DNA from: Psychromonas arctica DSM 14288
GTDB lineage: Bacteria > Pseudomonadota > Gammaproteobacteria > Enterobacterales > Psychromonadaceae
Assembly: GCF_000482725.1 (NCBI RefSeq)
Contig: NZ_KI519478.1
Location: forward strand, 8,377 to 48,390
Direction of reading: 5' to 3'
Length of the DNA: 40,014 bases
The notes beneath the pieces are model-generated. The model was not told the origin of the DNA and did not search any database. It saw nothing but the letters and a program-made list of their open reading frames with translations. Positions 7,618 to 16,827 of this stretch are shown here, one piece after another. Made by a program: the position numbers and the translations under genes. Each line of letters starts with the position of its first letter. Position 1 is the first letter of the stretch.

Positions 7618-8577
7618 TTATTGACCCCACTCGATAATGCCATCTACTTTTTTACCATCTTCACTCACCACTAACCATTTTATATGCTTTTCGCGCATTA
7701 ATTCTTCAGCTTCAGTTAAACGCGCAGAGGCAGAAATTAAACGTGGCGTAGGGTTCATTAAATGTTCAGCTTGGCTATCAACAATACTTTCGCCAGCAAT
7801 TAAGAAACGACGAACATCACCATCGGTGATAACCCCCTGTAAATTACCATCTTCTAACACCAAAGCTAAACCGGTACGCGTTTCAGTCATCACCATTAAC
7901 ACATCCGTCACCGACGTATCAGCGCTTACAACAGGCAAGTTTTCACTGCGCATCTCATCGCGAACAAAAGTTAATAAACGTTTACCTAAGCTACCACCAG
8001 GATGAAAGCGAGCAAAATCCATTGGACTAAAGTCTTTTTCTAACGTTAAAGTGTTCGCAAGTGCGTCGCCAATCACTAAGGTCAAGGTAGTAGAAGTGCT
8101 TGGTGCGAGGTTATTGGGACAGGTTTCTTTTTCTACGCTCGCATCGAGTACAACATGAGAATTTTTAGCAAGTGTCGACGTTGTACCACCGGTAATTGAA
8201 ATTATTTTATTACCAAAATGTTGCAGCGATGGAATTATTTTTAGTATCTCATCTGTTTCGCCACTATATGAAATTAATAATAATACATCTTCTTTTGTTA
8301 CCATGCCTAAATCACCGTGAAAAGCTTCACCTGGATGCATAAAAAAAGAAGGCGTTCCAACAGAGGCAAGTGTAGCGGCTATTTTAGTACCGATATGCCC
8401 TGATTTTCCCATTCCAGAAACAATCACACGTCCAGTACAGTTTTTCATTAAAGCCAACGCTTGAAGATACGCTTCGCCAACATGTTTACTATGTGTAGTA
8501 ATTGCCGCACTTTGTACTTCAAATACGTTTTTGAGTTCTTTTAATAATTGAGACTCTGGCAATGCAAAACGGGACAT
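7618..8577 (-). CDS. kdsD: Arabinose-5-phosphate isomerase (KdsD/KpsF family)
   Basis: Interconverts ribulose 5-phosphate and arabinose 5-phosphate, the first step to the lipopolysaccharide sugar Kdo. The SIS sugar-isomerase domain covers about residues 45-180 with VSGMGKSGHIGTKIAATLASVGTP, HPGEAFHGDLG, ISYSGETDE and the family-specific CPNNLAPSTSTT. FHPGGSLGKRLL bridges to a tandem CBS pair (about 205-319). The protein is 319 aa and ends at GIIEWGQ, where most KdsD proteins continue with a short helix of the type hDLLrAG, so the last CBS unit is slightly clipped. The usual lpt/kdsC neighbours are absent, so this could be a second, KpsF-like copy. AAGGA precedes the ATG. Confidence 0.9.
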   Translation of the reverse strand: MSRFALPESQLLKELKNVFEVQSAAITTHSKHVGEAYLQALALMKNCTGRVIVSGMGKSGHIGTKIAATLASVGTPSFFMHPGEAFHGDLGMVTKEDVLLLISYSGETDEILKIIPSLQHFGNKIISITGGTTSTLAKNSHVVLDASVEKETCPNNLAPSTSTTLTLVIGDALANTLTLEKDFSPMDFARFHPGGSLGKRLLTFVRDEMRSENLPVVSADTSVTDVLMVMTETRTGLALVLEDGNLQGVITDGDVRRFLIAGESIVDSQAEHLMNPTPRLISASARLTEAEELMREKHIKWLVVSEDGKKVDGIIEWGQ

Positions 8578-8619
8578 GAAAATTCCTTAGTGTAGGAGGA
8601 AAAATAATAAATGAAGAAA

Positions 8620-8696
8620 TGGTCGGTATGGGAGGATTCGAACCTCCGACCCCTGACACCCCATGCCAGTGCGCTACCAAACTGCGCTACATACCG
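8620..8696 (-). tRNA. tRNA-Pro (anticodon GGG)
   Basis: On the minus strand the 77-base sequence folds as a full cloverleaf: acceptor CGGTATG/CATACCG, D arm AGCGCAG...TAGCGC, anticodon arm CTGGC-ATGGGGT-GTCAG with GGG at loop positions 3-5, T arm GGAGG-TTCGAAT-CCTCC, and an encoded CCA. It closely resembles E. coli proL. A plausible promoter lies upstream (TTGCAA, 16 bases, TAGACT). kdsD starts 42 bases downstream on the same strand with no hairpin between, so the two may share a transcript. Confidence 0.97.
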
Positions 8697-8815
8697 ATTT
8701 GTGTAAGTCTAATTATTTATCATGAAGTTGCAACAAAAAAAGCAAGTCTAAGCGTAAACAATAAAGAAAAAGTAACGTAATTGAAACGAATTGACATATT
8801 GTGACAAAAATTGAG

Positions 8816-8844
8816 TCAAAAAAATACCCGCACTCGGCGGGTAT
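8816..8844 (-). terminator. Terminator of fabV
   Basis: Perfect 8-bp GC-rich stem (ATACCCGC/GCGGGTAT, five-base loop) followed on the minus strand by TTTTTT, about 40 bases after the fabV stop. Confidence 0.9.
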
Positions 8845-8883
8845 AGTAGATCACTTAAATATACTCATTCAAATGAATAGAAA

Positions 8884-10080
8884 TTATAAACAATCAAACT
8901 CAACTAAAGGTTCAACTTCAGCATCATAATCAACACCATCAATACCAAAACCAAATAATTGTAAAAATTCATCTTTATAATCTTGGTAATCTGTTAGTTC
9001 AAACAGATTTTCAGTTGTGATTTGAGGCCATAGTTCTGTACAAGCTTGTTGAACATCATCACGCAATTCCCAATCATCAAGGCGTAAACGACGAGCTTCA
9101 TCCGTTGTAGGCGCTGAACCATCAGCTTTGAATAATTGCGTAGTAAATAGACGGTGAATCTGTTCCATACAACCTTCGTGTAAACCTTTTTCTTTCATGA
9201 TTCTAAAGACCATTGAAAGGTACAGAGGCATAACAGGGATAGCCGAACTTGCTTGTGTCACAACACTTTTTTGTACTGAAACATAAGCTTCACCGCCTAA
9301 AGAGGCTAATTGAGCTTGGATAGCAGTAGAAGCACGATCTAAATCTAATTTCGCTTTACCTAATGCGCCATTCCAGTAGATAGGCCATGTTAATTCAGTG
9401 CCAATGTAAGAATAAGCAACGGTTTTAACACCTTCAGCTAACACACCCGCATCGGCTAGTGCATTGATCCAAAGTTCCCAGTCTTGTCCACCCATGACAG
9501 TCACTGTATTCGCAACTTCTTCTTCAGTTGCAGGCTCTACTGATGCTTCAATGATCACGTCTTTGTTAGTATCAATAGCAGTTGAAGTGTAAGTTTCACC
9601 AATTGGTTTTAAGCTTGAACGAATCACTTCACCAGTATCTGGTAACTTGCGTACAGGCGCAGCAACAGAATAGATGATTGCATCAATTTGACCTAAATCA
9701 GCTTTGATTGTATCGATAACAAGTTGCTTTGTTTCGTTCGAAAATGCATCGCCATTAACGCTTTTAGCATATAGACCATCTTCTTTAGCTTGTTTTTCAA
9801 ACGCAGCACTATTATACCAACCTGCTGAACCCGCTTTACGATCGGTTGCTGGTTTTTCAAAAAACACACCGATTGTTGAAGCATCACTTCCGTATGCAGC
9901 AGCAATACGAGATGACATGCCGTAACCTGCAGAAGAACCAATCACTAATACACGTTTAGGGCCTTTTTCAATTTTGCCTTGCTTTTTAGTGTATTCAATT
10001 TGTGCTTGAATGTTTTTTTCACAACCCGTTGGATGAGTAGTTGTACAAATAAAGCCACGAATCTTAGGTTTAATGATCAT
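8884..10080 (-). CDS. fabV: Trans-2-enoyl-ACP/CoA reductase FabV
   Basis: NADH-dependent enoyl reductase for the last step of fatty-acid elongation; FabV enzymes are naturally resistant to triclosan. The 398-aa protein starts with the family signature [20 protein letters not shown], has the Rossmann nucleotide motif [17 protein letters not shown] at 44-60 and [18 protein letters not shown], and carries the FabV catalytic pair in the Y-x8-K spacing (Tyr235, Lys244). It is a single-gene unit with its own terminator. No fabI was seen in the window. Confidence 0.97.
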   Translation of the reverse strand: MIIKPKIRGFICTTTHPTGCEKNIQAQIEYTKKQGKIEKGPKRVLVIGSSAGYGMSSRIAAAYGSDASTIGVFFEKPATDRKAGSAGWYNSAAFEKQAKEDGLYAKSVNGDAFSNETKQLVIDTIKADLGQIDAIIYSVAAPVRKLPDTGEVIRSSLKPIGETYTSTAIDTNKDVIIEASVEPATEEEVANTVTVMGGQDWELWINALADAGVLAEGVKTVAYSYIGTELTWPIYWNGALGKAKLDLDRASTAIQAQLASLGGEAYVSVQKSVVTQASSAIPVMPLYLSMVFRIMKEKGLHEGCMEQIHRLFTTQLFKADGSAPTTDEARRLRLDDWELRDDVQQACTELWPQITTENLFELTDYQDYKDEFLQLFGFGIDGVDYDAEVEPLVEFDCL

Positions 10081-10242
10081 ATTTTTTCGCTCTTATGGTA
10101 TTTGAAACCTTTAATGAGAGTATTAACGATAGAAAATCACTGCACTCGCATTAAAGGCGTAAGTAAAATTATCGCTAATATACCTGTTCTCTGATGAAAT
10201 GCCAAAAACAACAAGTATTGTTACCGATCTACTGATGCTAAT

Positions 10243-11463
10243 TTATTCAACCGTTGACATTGGCAAACATAAAGTAGGTTTATTACCGCCTAGTCCCATT
10301 GCCTGTCTAATAAACTGCTTTTTTAGTGGACTGATAGTATCAGCCATTAACAGAGCAACATCTCTTAAAACTTTTTGTACAGGATTTTCCCCATTAAATA
10401 ATTGTTTTAATAGCTCCATCGACGCAATCATTTCTGTTGCTTCGGTTTTACGCCAGCGCTCAAAGTGACGTAAATTACTGTACAAACCAATATCATTACC
10501 TAATGTCACATTTTTTAATATTTCTTGCCCTAAACAAGCTGCATCCAATAAACCTAAATTTACACCTTGGCCAGCTAACGGATGAATGGTGTGTGCAGCA
10601 TCACCAATTAGTGCAACACGATGTTTCGCAAAGTCTCTCGCATAGCGCATACTTAAAGGTATGCTTTGACGTTGCCCCTGTACTTCACAGGGACCTAGGC
10701 GATTGTCAAAGGTGCGACTTAGATGCTGGTTAAAAGTTTGATCATCTAAAGCCAGTAAAGCTTGTGCTTTTTCAGGCGGCAACGACCACACAATAGAACT
10801 AAGGTGCTGCTGGTATAAAGGCAAAAAGGCTAGCGGCCCTTGCGGGGTAAATATTTGGCGAGCACAGGCTTGGTGATTTTCAACGGTTTTTATCGTAGCA
10901 ACAATTGCATGATGCTCATAATCCCATTGTGTTAAGGGAATATTAAGTTGCGATCTTACCCATGAATTAGCACCATCGGCAGCCACCACTAACTTCGATG
11001 TCAGTTGTTTGCCGCTGTGTAATGTTAACCAAACTTCACCTTCTCCGATGGCCATACTTTGAAGTGAGTCGGGACAGAAAAAAGTTACATTTTGCTGTTG
11101 TTGCACACTATGATGTAAAGCTTGCTGTAAATTTTTATTTTCAACAATGTATCCTAAGTCTTTTTGGTCTACTTGTTTGGCATCAAAATCAATTTTACCA
11201 AAGCTATCTTTTTCCCACACCTGCATCGTATGATACGGTGTAATACGTTGCGCTTTTAGTAATGGCCAAATACCTAAATTATCAAACAGGGTTTTGCTAG
11301 CAAAGCTAATCGCACTGACCCTACTTTCTGGTGTATCACTTAACGCCACTGTTTCATTAGCTTCAATGATAGCAATAGATAAATGGCTTTTAGCTAAACA
11401 TTTGGCTAATGTTAATCCGACCATTCCGCCACCAACAATAGTGACATCATAAGACTGCATCAT
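10243..11463 (-). CDS. ubiI: FAD-dependent 2-octaprenylphenol hydroxylase UbiI (VisC)
   Basis: Flavoprotein monooxygenase of ubiquinone synthesis, most likely the C5 hydroxylase. It has the FAD dinucleotide fold VTIVGGGMVGLTLAKCL at residues 7-23, the DG motif VVAADGANSWVRS and the second FAD motif ALIGDAAHTIHPLAGQGVNLGLLDA. It is 406 aa. Position immediately after ubiH in a pepP-ubiH-ubiI operon, as in E. coli, supports UbiI over the related UbiF. The ATG overlaps the ubiH stop by 4 bases. The gap of 162 bases to fabV shows no convincing terminator. Confidence 0.9.
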   Translation of the reverse strand: MMQSYDVTIVGGGMVGLTLAKCLAKSHLSIAIIEANETVALSDTPESRVSAISFASKTLFDNLGIWPLLKAQRITPYHTMQVWEKDSFGKIDFDAKQVDQKDLGYIVENKNLQQALHHSVQQQQNVTFFCPDSLQSMAIGEGEVWLTLHSGKQLTSKLVVAADGANSWVRSQLNIPLTQWDYEHHAIVATIKTVENHQACARQIFTPQGPLAFLPLYQQHLSSIVWSLPPEKAQALLALDDQTFNQHLSRTFDNRLGPCEVQGQRQSIPLSMRYARDFAKHRVALIGDAAHTIHPLAGQGVNLGLLDAACLGQEILKNVTLGNDIGLYSNLRHFERWRKTEATEMIASMELLKQLFNGENPVQKVLRDVALLMADTISPLKKQFIRQAMGLGGNKPTLCLPMSTVE

Positions 11464-12752
11464 GACAAGTTCTCACTGTTAAATAAATCAAACTGGCCTT
11501 TGGCTTGTTCGATAATGGGTTGTGATAAAAATGGAAAACAGCTCATTGCTTGTAAACCAATATTACGAGGAATGCTCAATAATGGATATTGGTTACTGAA
11601 TATTCTCACTAAACTATCCGTCATCAAAATAGTGCGATGATGATCTTTAGCACGACATTGCCAATAAGTATTTAACATTGAAAACGAGCCAATATGCTCT
11701 ACTTCTGATTGTGTGACCACTTTAGCTAGAACAAATAGGTCACGTAATCCCAAATTGAAGCCTTGGCCTGCAACGGGGTGTAAACTATGCGCCGCATTAC
11801 CAACACATAAAACACGATGCGCAATCGGTTTAGTTGTTTTTACTAAGCTTAACGGATAAATATCTCGCTTTCCTGTTTCTTCAAATATACCGGCACGAAA
11901 ACCGAACTGTTGCTGTAATTGAGCAAGAAATAAGTGATCCGGTAATTCTGCAATTTGTGCTGCTTGCTGATGCTCAACGCAATACACTAATGAATAGCGA
12001 TCTGCCGTTAACGGTAATAAAGCAATAGGACCGCTTTTACAAAATCGCTCGTAGGCAATATTTTGATGTGGTTTAGAGCAACGAACATTGCAGATGATAG
12101 CACTACGGTCATAGTTATAGCGCTCTGTATCTATTTTAGCTAGCTCCCTGACTTGGCTTTCACTACCATCGGCGCCCACACATAATTTTGCCTCAATACA
12201 CTGACCATCACTGAGTTCACAACTAATTGCATCAATACCTTGCTGAAAATGTTTGAGTTTCACATTGTACCGTGTCGTTAACGATGGAAAAGCGCCTAAT
12301 GCTCTTGCTAGTACTTTCCCAACATGTCGTAACTCAACAACATAGCCAAAAGTTTCACCTTTATTATTTGGCATTAAGCCTAAGGCTCCAAAGTAGCCTT
12401 TATCTGAGACTTGAATTTTATCGATAGCTTGCGCATTAATTTCAATCTCAGACCATAGTGCTAACGAGTCTAAAATATCAACCGATCCAGCATTTAAGGC
12501 AATACAACGCGCATCGAAGCTAGGATTACGTTGCTTATCAGATACCGTTTTATTAGCTAGAGACTGATTTTTTTCAACACGCTGTGCGTTTTCATCTAGC
12601 AATAACACTTTAAGCTGAGCATTTTGTTTCAACAAAGATAACGCTAATAATGAGCCAGATAGACCAGCCCCTACAATAACAATGTCATAACTCACGTTAT
12701 CACATCGGTCATCCGAGAGTGTGTCAATCTGGGTAATGTTGTTTTTAACCAT
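11460..12752 (-). CDS. ubiH: 2-octaprenyl-6-methoxyphenol hydroxylase UbiH
   Basis: FAD-dependent hydroxylase for the C1 position in ubiquinone synthesis. It shows the dinucleotide fold IVIVGAGLSGSLLALSLL near residues 24-41, VGADGSESQVREL and LCVGNAAHSLHPVAGQGFNLGLRD. Asn in GNAAH instead of the usual GDAAH is typical of UbiH and separates it from its UbiI neighbour. It is 430 aa, with a slightly long N-terminus before the FAD fold; the start at 12752 overlaps the pepP stop by 8 bases. Long insertions (residues 59-75, KNQSLANKTVSDKQRNP) lie in the first third. Confidence 0.92.
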   Translation of the reverse strand: MVKNNITQIDTLSDDRCDNVSYDIVIVGAGLSGSLLALSLLKQNAQLKVLLLDENAQRVEKNQSLANKTVSDKQRNPSFDARCIALNAGSVDILDSLALWSEIEINAQAIDKIQVSDKGYFGALGLMPNNKGETFGYVVELRHVGKVLARALGAFPSLTTRYNVKLKHFQQGIDAISCELSDGQCIEAKLCVGADGSESQVRELAKIDTERYNYDRSAIICNVRCSKPHQNIAYERFCKSGPIALLPLTADRYSLVYCVEHQQAAQIAELPDHLFLAQLQQQFGFRAGIFEETGKRDIYPLSLVKTTKPIAHRVLCVGNAAHSLHPVAGQGFNLGLRDLFVLAKVVTQSEVEHIGSFSMLNTYWQCRAKDHHRTILMTDSLVRIFSNQYPLLSIPRNIGLQAMSCFPFLSQPIIEQAKGQFDLFNSENLS

Positions 12753-14043
12753 GCATCAATGCTTCAATATCTTGGATGCTTTTTGGTACTGCTGAAGTCA
12801 AAATTTCGCATCCAGTGTCAGTAACAATCACATCATCTTCAATACGAACACCGATACCTTTCCAATGGTCTTCAACATTTGCATCATTACTAATATAAAG
12901 CCCAGGTTCAATGGTGATCGCCATGCCTTTTTCTAATAAGCGCGGTGTTTCGATACTGCCAGAGTCCCCGACATCGTGTACATCTAAACCAATAAAGTGC
13001 CCTAAACCATGCATATAAAAATCTTTATGTTTATCTTCCTGAATCAGGGTTTCCAGCTCACCTTGTAAAATGCCCAATGCCAGTAAACCTTCACACATTT
13101 TACGCACAACTAACTTATTGATCGCTAAAACACTAATATTCGGCTTTACTTGCTCAAGTGCAAATAGCTGACAATCTAAGACTAGTTGGTAAATCGCCGC
13201 TTGCTCTTCAGTAAAGCGACCATTAACAGGAAAAGTACGTGTAATATCGCCAGCATAACCTTGATATTCAGCACCCGCATCAATCAGCACTAAATCACCA
13301 TCCTTTAGTTGCTTATCATTTTCGGTGTAATGCAAAATACAGGCATTATTACCACCAGCAACAATACTGTTATAGGCAACATCACGTGTCCCCTGCCTTG
13401 CGAATTCATATTCAACTTCTAGCTGTAATTGGAATTCCCACATACCCGGTTTACACTGTTGCATAGCACGTACGTGGCCTAGCGCAGAGATTTCTCCTGC
13501 TTTACGCATTAAATCCTTTTCAGCATCACTTTTGAATAAGCGCATTTCATGTAACTGCGGTTGCCAATTTAAAAACTGATTGGTTGCAATTAAACCACTG
13601 CGCGTTTTATTGCGTAATTTATTGAGAATGGTTTGTAAGCGTGTATCTAAACTTAAACCACTTAATACTGGATAATATACTGTCTCGATGCCGGCCAGTA
13701 AATCTGCTAGAACGACTTCTAACTCATCAATAGCAAAGGCTTGATCCATCGATAATTCAGTAACGGCTGCTGCTTGACCTAATCGATAACCATGCCAGAT
13801 TTCAGCCGTTTTATCTTTTCTACGGTTAAATAACACACTGCTAATTAGCCCTTTTCTTTTGATCAATAACAGGCATGCTTCCGGTTCATTAAATCCAGTC
13901 AGGTAATAAAAATCACTATTTTGACGAAAACGAAATTCGGTATCGTTACTTCGAATCAATTCTTCATTAGCAGGAAAAATAGCCATGCTATTGTCTAGCA
14001 TACTATTAGAGAATAAATGTCGGCGAGTGTTAAATTCAGTCAT
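12745..14043 (-). CDS. pepP: Xaa-Pro aminopeptidase P
   Basis: Cytoplasmic metallo-aminopeptidase that removes N-terminal residues before proline. The creatinase-like N-terminal domain (about residues 1-165) is followed by the pita-bread catalytic domain. The five dimetal ligands are all present: Asp255 and Asp266 (LIDAGAEYQGYAGDITRTF), His349 (HGLGHFIGLDVHD), Glu379 (ITIEPGLY) and Glu402 (GVRIEDDV). It is 432 aa. It is the second gene of the ygfB-pepP-ubiH-ubiI operon, starting 11 bases after ygfB. Confidence 0.96.
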   Translation of the reverse strand: MTEFNTRRHLFSNSMLDNSMAIFPANEELIRSNDTEFRFRQNSDFYYLTGFNEPEACLLLIKRKGLISSVLFNRRKDKTAEIWHGYRLGQAAAVTELSMDQAFAIDELEVVLADLLAGIETVYYPVLSGLSLDTRLQTILNKLRNKTRSGLIATNQFLNWQPQLHEMRLFKSDAEKDLMRKAGEISALGHVRAMQQCKPGMWEFQLQLEVEYEFARQGTRDVAYNSIVAGGNNACILHYTENDKQLKDGDLVLIDAGAEYQGYAGDITRTFPVNGRFTEEQAAIYQLVLDCQLFALEQVKPNISVLAINKLVVRKMCEGLLALGILQGELETLIQEDKHKDFYMHGLGHFIGLDVHDVGDSGSIETPRLLEKGMAITIEPGLYISNDANVEDHWKGIGVRIEDDVIVTDTGCEILTSAVPKSIQDIEALMHG

Positions 14044-14054
14044 GTGTTCTCAAC

Positions 14055-14624
14055 TTAGTGAAGGGTATTAGAAATAGGAGTTGCCATGTTACGGGAAAAA
14101 GTATTAAAACATAACATAGCGCTAACGCGAAGGTACTCAACAATTTCGGCAAAAGCAATTTCAGATTCTTCATCTTCTTGTTCAAAATCTAAAGATAATT
14201 GTGAGATATCACGAATATCTCGAATTACTTCTTGTACATCTTCCGATGCTTGATTTAATGCTTGTTGCACCATTCCAAAACCGACTAAAAAACCCTGAGC
14301 CCATTGCGCCATCGCTTCAGCTCTTTCATCTAGAGGTTTTTCATCATCAGGCAATAATAAGTTAAAGCCTAAACCGTCGTCTGCACATTGTTTCACCACC
14401 TCCGAATAAATATCAGCAACAAGCTTTTTTATTGGCTGTGGTAACGCCATTCCCTCATTAACAACATCATTAAATAATGGTTGCCAACTTTTATCATCAA
14501 GTGCAATACCACCACAAACAAAGCCAGATAAGACCCCGTGCGTTTCGGCAGCATTGGTGAATAACTCAGCACCTTCAAGGGCTTGCGAAATTTTGTCAAA
14601 ACTTGGTAGTACAGCTGAATTCAT
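14055..14624 (-). CDS. ygfB: YgfB/UPF0149 family protein
   Basis: A 189-aa acidic protein of the UPF0149 family, biochemically undefined in most bacteria. Recognised from FDKISQALEGAELFTNAAETHGVLSGFVCGG at the N-terminus and QWAQGFLVGFGMVQ in the middle, plus its place upstream of pepP. The start at MNSAVLPSF (14624) is preferred; an in-frame ATG 45 bases upstream would add a short hydrophobic stretch not seen in the family. It is divergent from zapA with 172 bases between, which must hold both promoters. Confidence 0.9.
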   Translation of the reverse strand: MNSAVLPSFDKISQALEGAELFTNAAETHGVLSGFVCGGIALDDKSWQPLFNDVVNEGMALPQPIKKLVADIYSEVVKQCADDGLGFNLLLPDDEKPLDERAEAMAQWAQGFLVGFGMVQQALNQASEDVQEVIRDIRDISQLSLDFEQEDEESEIAFAEIVEYLRVSAMLCFNTFSRNMATPISNTLH

Positions 14625-14796
14625 AAGGACACTCTTAATCAATAAAAGATAATAGCTATATTCTATCATCCACTGGATCTCGTCGCCACTAAGTACTTGA
14701 AACTTGATAGCTAGGTCGATATAGTTCGCCCATTATATGATATTTTTTTAGGGAGGTTCACTGTTCCCTTAATTTGCAACACTAACGGGGGCTTTT

Positions 14797-15099
14797 ATGG
14801 CACATCTTGATATTACTATTTTAGGCCAACAATACAAAATCAGCTGTCCAGAAGGTGAGCAAGAAAGTTTATTAGGCTCTGTTGAACAAGTTAATGAACA
14901 TTTAAAAGAGATGAGAACCTCTTCACGAACATTAAGAAGCGATCAATTGGTTGTAATGGCAGCATTAAATTACCGCCATCAACTGAATACATTAAAAGAA
15001 GAAAATCAAGCACAGACTGAACAATTAAATAAACGTATTCAACAACTACAAGATGCTATTAATGGTGCATTAGATAACACCACTCTATTAAAAGACTAA
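14797..15099 (+). CDS. zapA: Cell-division protein ZapA
   Basis: Z-ring associated protein that bundles FtsZ filaments. It is 100 aa with the ZapA globular head (DITILGQQYKISCPEGEQESLLGSVEQVNEHL) and a C-terminal coiled coil (about residues 65-95, rich in Glu, Gln and Leu). A strong GGGGG ribosome site precedes the ATG. Position next to ssrS and the 5-formyl-THF cyclo-ligase gene is the conserved gammaproteobacterial order. An imperfect hairpin (AGGGA...TCCCT) lies in the leader at about 14750-14770. Confidence 0.95.
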   Translation: MAHLDITILGQQYKISCPEGEQESLLGSVEQVNEHLKEMRTSSRTLRSDQLVVMAALNYRHQLNTLKEENQAQTEQLNKRIQQLQDAINGALDNTTLLKD

Positions 15100-15308
15100 C
15101 ATTACAGTTTTAAAAAAACATTTTATTTTCTGCTTTATTTAGCGAACAACTTTATATTTTTTCATCCCTTTAATATTGCTAATTGAAACCACTAACACTG
15201 CCTTTGATTAATTTTATCTATACGATTAAAAATTCAGCATTCAATGCAAAAGTTCTTATTTTTTGCCAAAAACCCTTTTAAAAACGATTAAATGTATGTA
15301 CAGTTTAT

Positions 15309-15491
15309 TTAACCCTCGGGTACCCGTTAATCTTGACTAAGTCCCTGAGCCGATAAGCATTACCCTGGTGAATTTGTTTGGATACTATTGTGTAAGCTCG
15401 ACTTGTATCGAGAAACCTGCGGTAGACACGAGTACACCAACCTTGACCTTCGGGTTCAAGGTCACAGTCAAAAGCGGTATCCTTGGGTTAA
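15309..15491 (+). ncRNA. ssrS: 6S RNA
   Basis: The 183-base segment has complementary ends (TTAACCCTCGGGTACC at the 5' side with GGTATCCTTGGGTTAA at the 3' side), the near-universal GTCCCTGAGCCGAT block at 15341-15354 and the terminal TTGACCTTCGGGTTCAAGG hairpin at about 15443-15461, all matching E. coli 6S RNA. It lies between zapA and the cyclo-ligase gene as expected. 6S RNA mimics an open promoter and sequesters sigma-70 polymerase in stationary phase. A TATGTA at 15295-15300 is a fitting -10 box. An open frame crossing this RNA (15368-15658) is not considered a gene. The flanking 15100-15308 shows no gene. Confidence 0.95.
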
Positions 15492-15662
15492 CTTCAATTC
15501 TTTATTATCATTTATGTTTGATCCCGGTATATCTTTCTCCTGTCATTAATCAGTTTAGTTTCAAACACTCCTTTGCTTCTCTTATTTTGTTTACTGCTAA
15601 TTTTGAGTTAATCTTAATATATACTTTTAAAACTCTCGTTATCACTAAGCAGAAATAAAATA

Positions 15663-16277
15663 ATGACTAATACTATTTCTACACAACGTAATACCATTCG
15701 ACAACAAGTACGAAGCGCACGTAAAGCGTTGTCCCGCAATGAGCAACAACAAGCGTCTTGTCGATTGTTACAAACCTTAAAACAACACCCTAAAGTGCAA
15801 CAAGCACAACATGTATCAGTGACTTTAGCCTATGACGGTGAAATAGATCTCAGTCCTTTTATTGATTGGTGCTGGCAACAACAAAAACAAGTGTATCTAC
15901 CTGTTGTGCATCCAACTAAAACGGGGCAATTATTATTTCTCGCGTATCAAAAAAATACTGAAATGATCATCAACCGTTATGGGATTGCCGAACCTAAATT
16001 AACACATGCAACAAAAAACATTAAACAGACCTGTCCTGCAGATGCCTTAGATTTGGTGTTAACCCCGTTAGTCGCCTTTGATCAACAAGGTAACAGAATA
16101 GGTATGGGAGGAGGTTATTACGACAGGTTATTAGCGCCTTGGTTTACTCAAAGAACCGGCCCCTACCCTATTGGCTTAGCGCATGATTGCCAATATATAA
16201 ATGCCCTACCGATTCAAGAGTGGGATGTCCCTTTGCCAGAGGTGATCACACCGAGTCAACACTTCTACTTTGAATAA
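15663..16277 (+). CDS. ygfA: 5-formyltetrahydrofolate cyclo-ligase
   Basis: ATP-dependent conversion of 5-formyl-THF to 5,10-methenyl-THF, recycling the folate store. The 204-aa protein has the N-terminal RQQVRSARKALS helix, the RYGIAEPK substrate loop at about residues 109-116 and the signature VAFDQQGNRIGMGGGYYDRLL (about 138-158). In E. coli it is co-transcribed with 6S RNA, and the same arrangement is seen here, 171 bases downstream of the RNA. The ribosome site is weak (AAATAA before ATG). Confidence 0.94.
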   Translation: MTNTISTQRNTIRQQVRSARKALSRNEQQQASCRLLQTLKQHPKVQQAQHVSVTLAYDGEIDLSPFIDWCWQQQKQVYLPVVHPTKTGQLLFLAYQKNTEMIINRYGIAEPKLTHATKNIKQTCPADALDLVLTPLVAFDQQGNRIGMGGGYYDRLLAPWFTQRTGPYPIGLAHDCQYINALPIQEWDVPLPEVITPSQHFYFE

Positions 16278-16473
16278 TCCAAAGAACTTCACAACGTTCA
16301 AGTTTCATCTCCCAATGACCAGCAACTTTTCTAGGCAAGGCAAAGTTTATATAGCCTGAGTTTATGAAGTGTTGTTAGGGAATGTCATATTCCACATAAC
16401 AGGGCAACAATACAGTATTTAAAGTTCACGGATGTTCTTAACCATAAGACGCCATGCACTTTGTTGAAAAATG
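16278..16473. other. Intergenic stretch without a recognisable gene
   Basis: Between ygfA and the dispersed repeat there is no convincing coding frame or ribosome site. A short open frame on the minus strand (16385-16609) runs through the repeat and is considered spurious. An imperfect palindrome GGAATGTCATATTCC lies at 16379-16393. Confidence 0.5.
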
Positions 16474-16620
16474 CGCTAATGCCAACTCCATTAATTATGT
16501 GATCAAATATTGCACAGAAACAATGAGTTAATTTAAGGCAGAAATTGTGACAAACGGTTCTTCCCTTTAAAAAATTTCTAACGCAGAAGTGATGCATTTT
16601 AACCAGCAAGGTTGATCAGC
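16474..16620 (-). repeat. Dispersed palindromic repeat, copy A
   Basis: On the minus strand this begins GCTGATCAACCTTGCTGG and can be aligned along nearly its whole length with 18995-19143 on the plus strand. Shared blocks are CTTGCTGGTTAAAAT, GCATCACT/ACATCACT, CTGCGTTA, AAATTTT, CAATTTC, GCCTTAAATT, TTTGATCA/ATTGATCA and TTAATG. Both copies lie in intergenic space. The ends carry TGATCA-type inverted arms, so a short non-autonomous mobile element is plausible. Confidence 0.75.
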
Positions 16621-16755
16621 TATTTCGTGGAATCGGAATTATATCACTAGGCCATATTATGCCAGCCCCTATCAAAAACTCCTTGTGATGAATAAAATTT
16701 AAACAACAAAGATCAACACCTCTTAAGTATTTAACGATTTTTCATAAATTTAGCT

Positions 16756-16784
16756 TAAATTAAAAGCACGGTTAAGGGTATAAT
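16756..16784 (+). promoter_or_regulatory. Probable rpiA promoter
   Basis: GGGTATAAT (perfect -10 TATAAT at 16779-16784) followed by CGCGCC lies 43 bases before the rpiA start codon. The -35 region (TAAATT, 17 bases upstream) is weak. Confidence 0.55.
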
Positions 16785-16827
16785 CGCGCCACTTTAACGA
16801 CATTGCTCACTCAATAGGATACAAGTC

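Noticed and set aside
12745-12752. Frameshift between pepP and ubiH
   Set aside because: The 8-base overlap joins two complete, separately recognisable proteins and is ordinary operon overlap.
15368-15658. Open frame of 96 codons after zapA on the plus strand
   Set aside because: It lies largely within and just after the 6S RNA gene, has no ribosome site and no recognisable protein character.
16290-16400. Integron attC-like site (GTTAGGG near 16375)
   Set aside because: The core does not fit GTTRRRY, no matching inverse core was found, and there is no cassette or integrase context.
16385-16609. Open frame of 74 codons on the minus strand between ygfA and rpiA
   Set aside because: Most of it is the dispersed repeat (copy A); copy B does not keep the same frame, so it is not a conserved protein.
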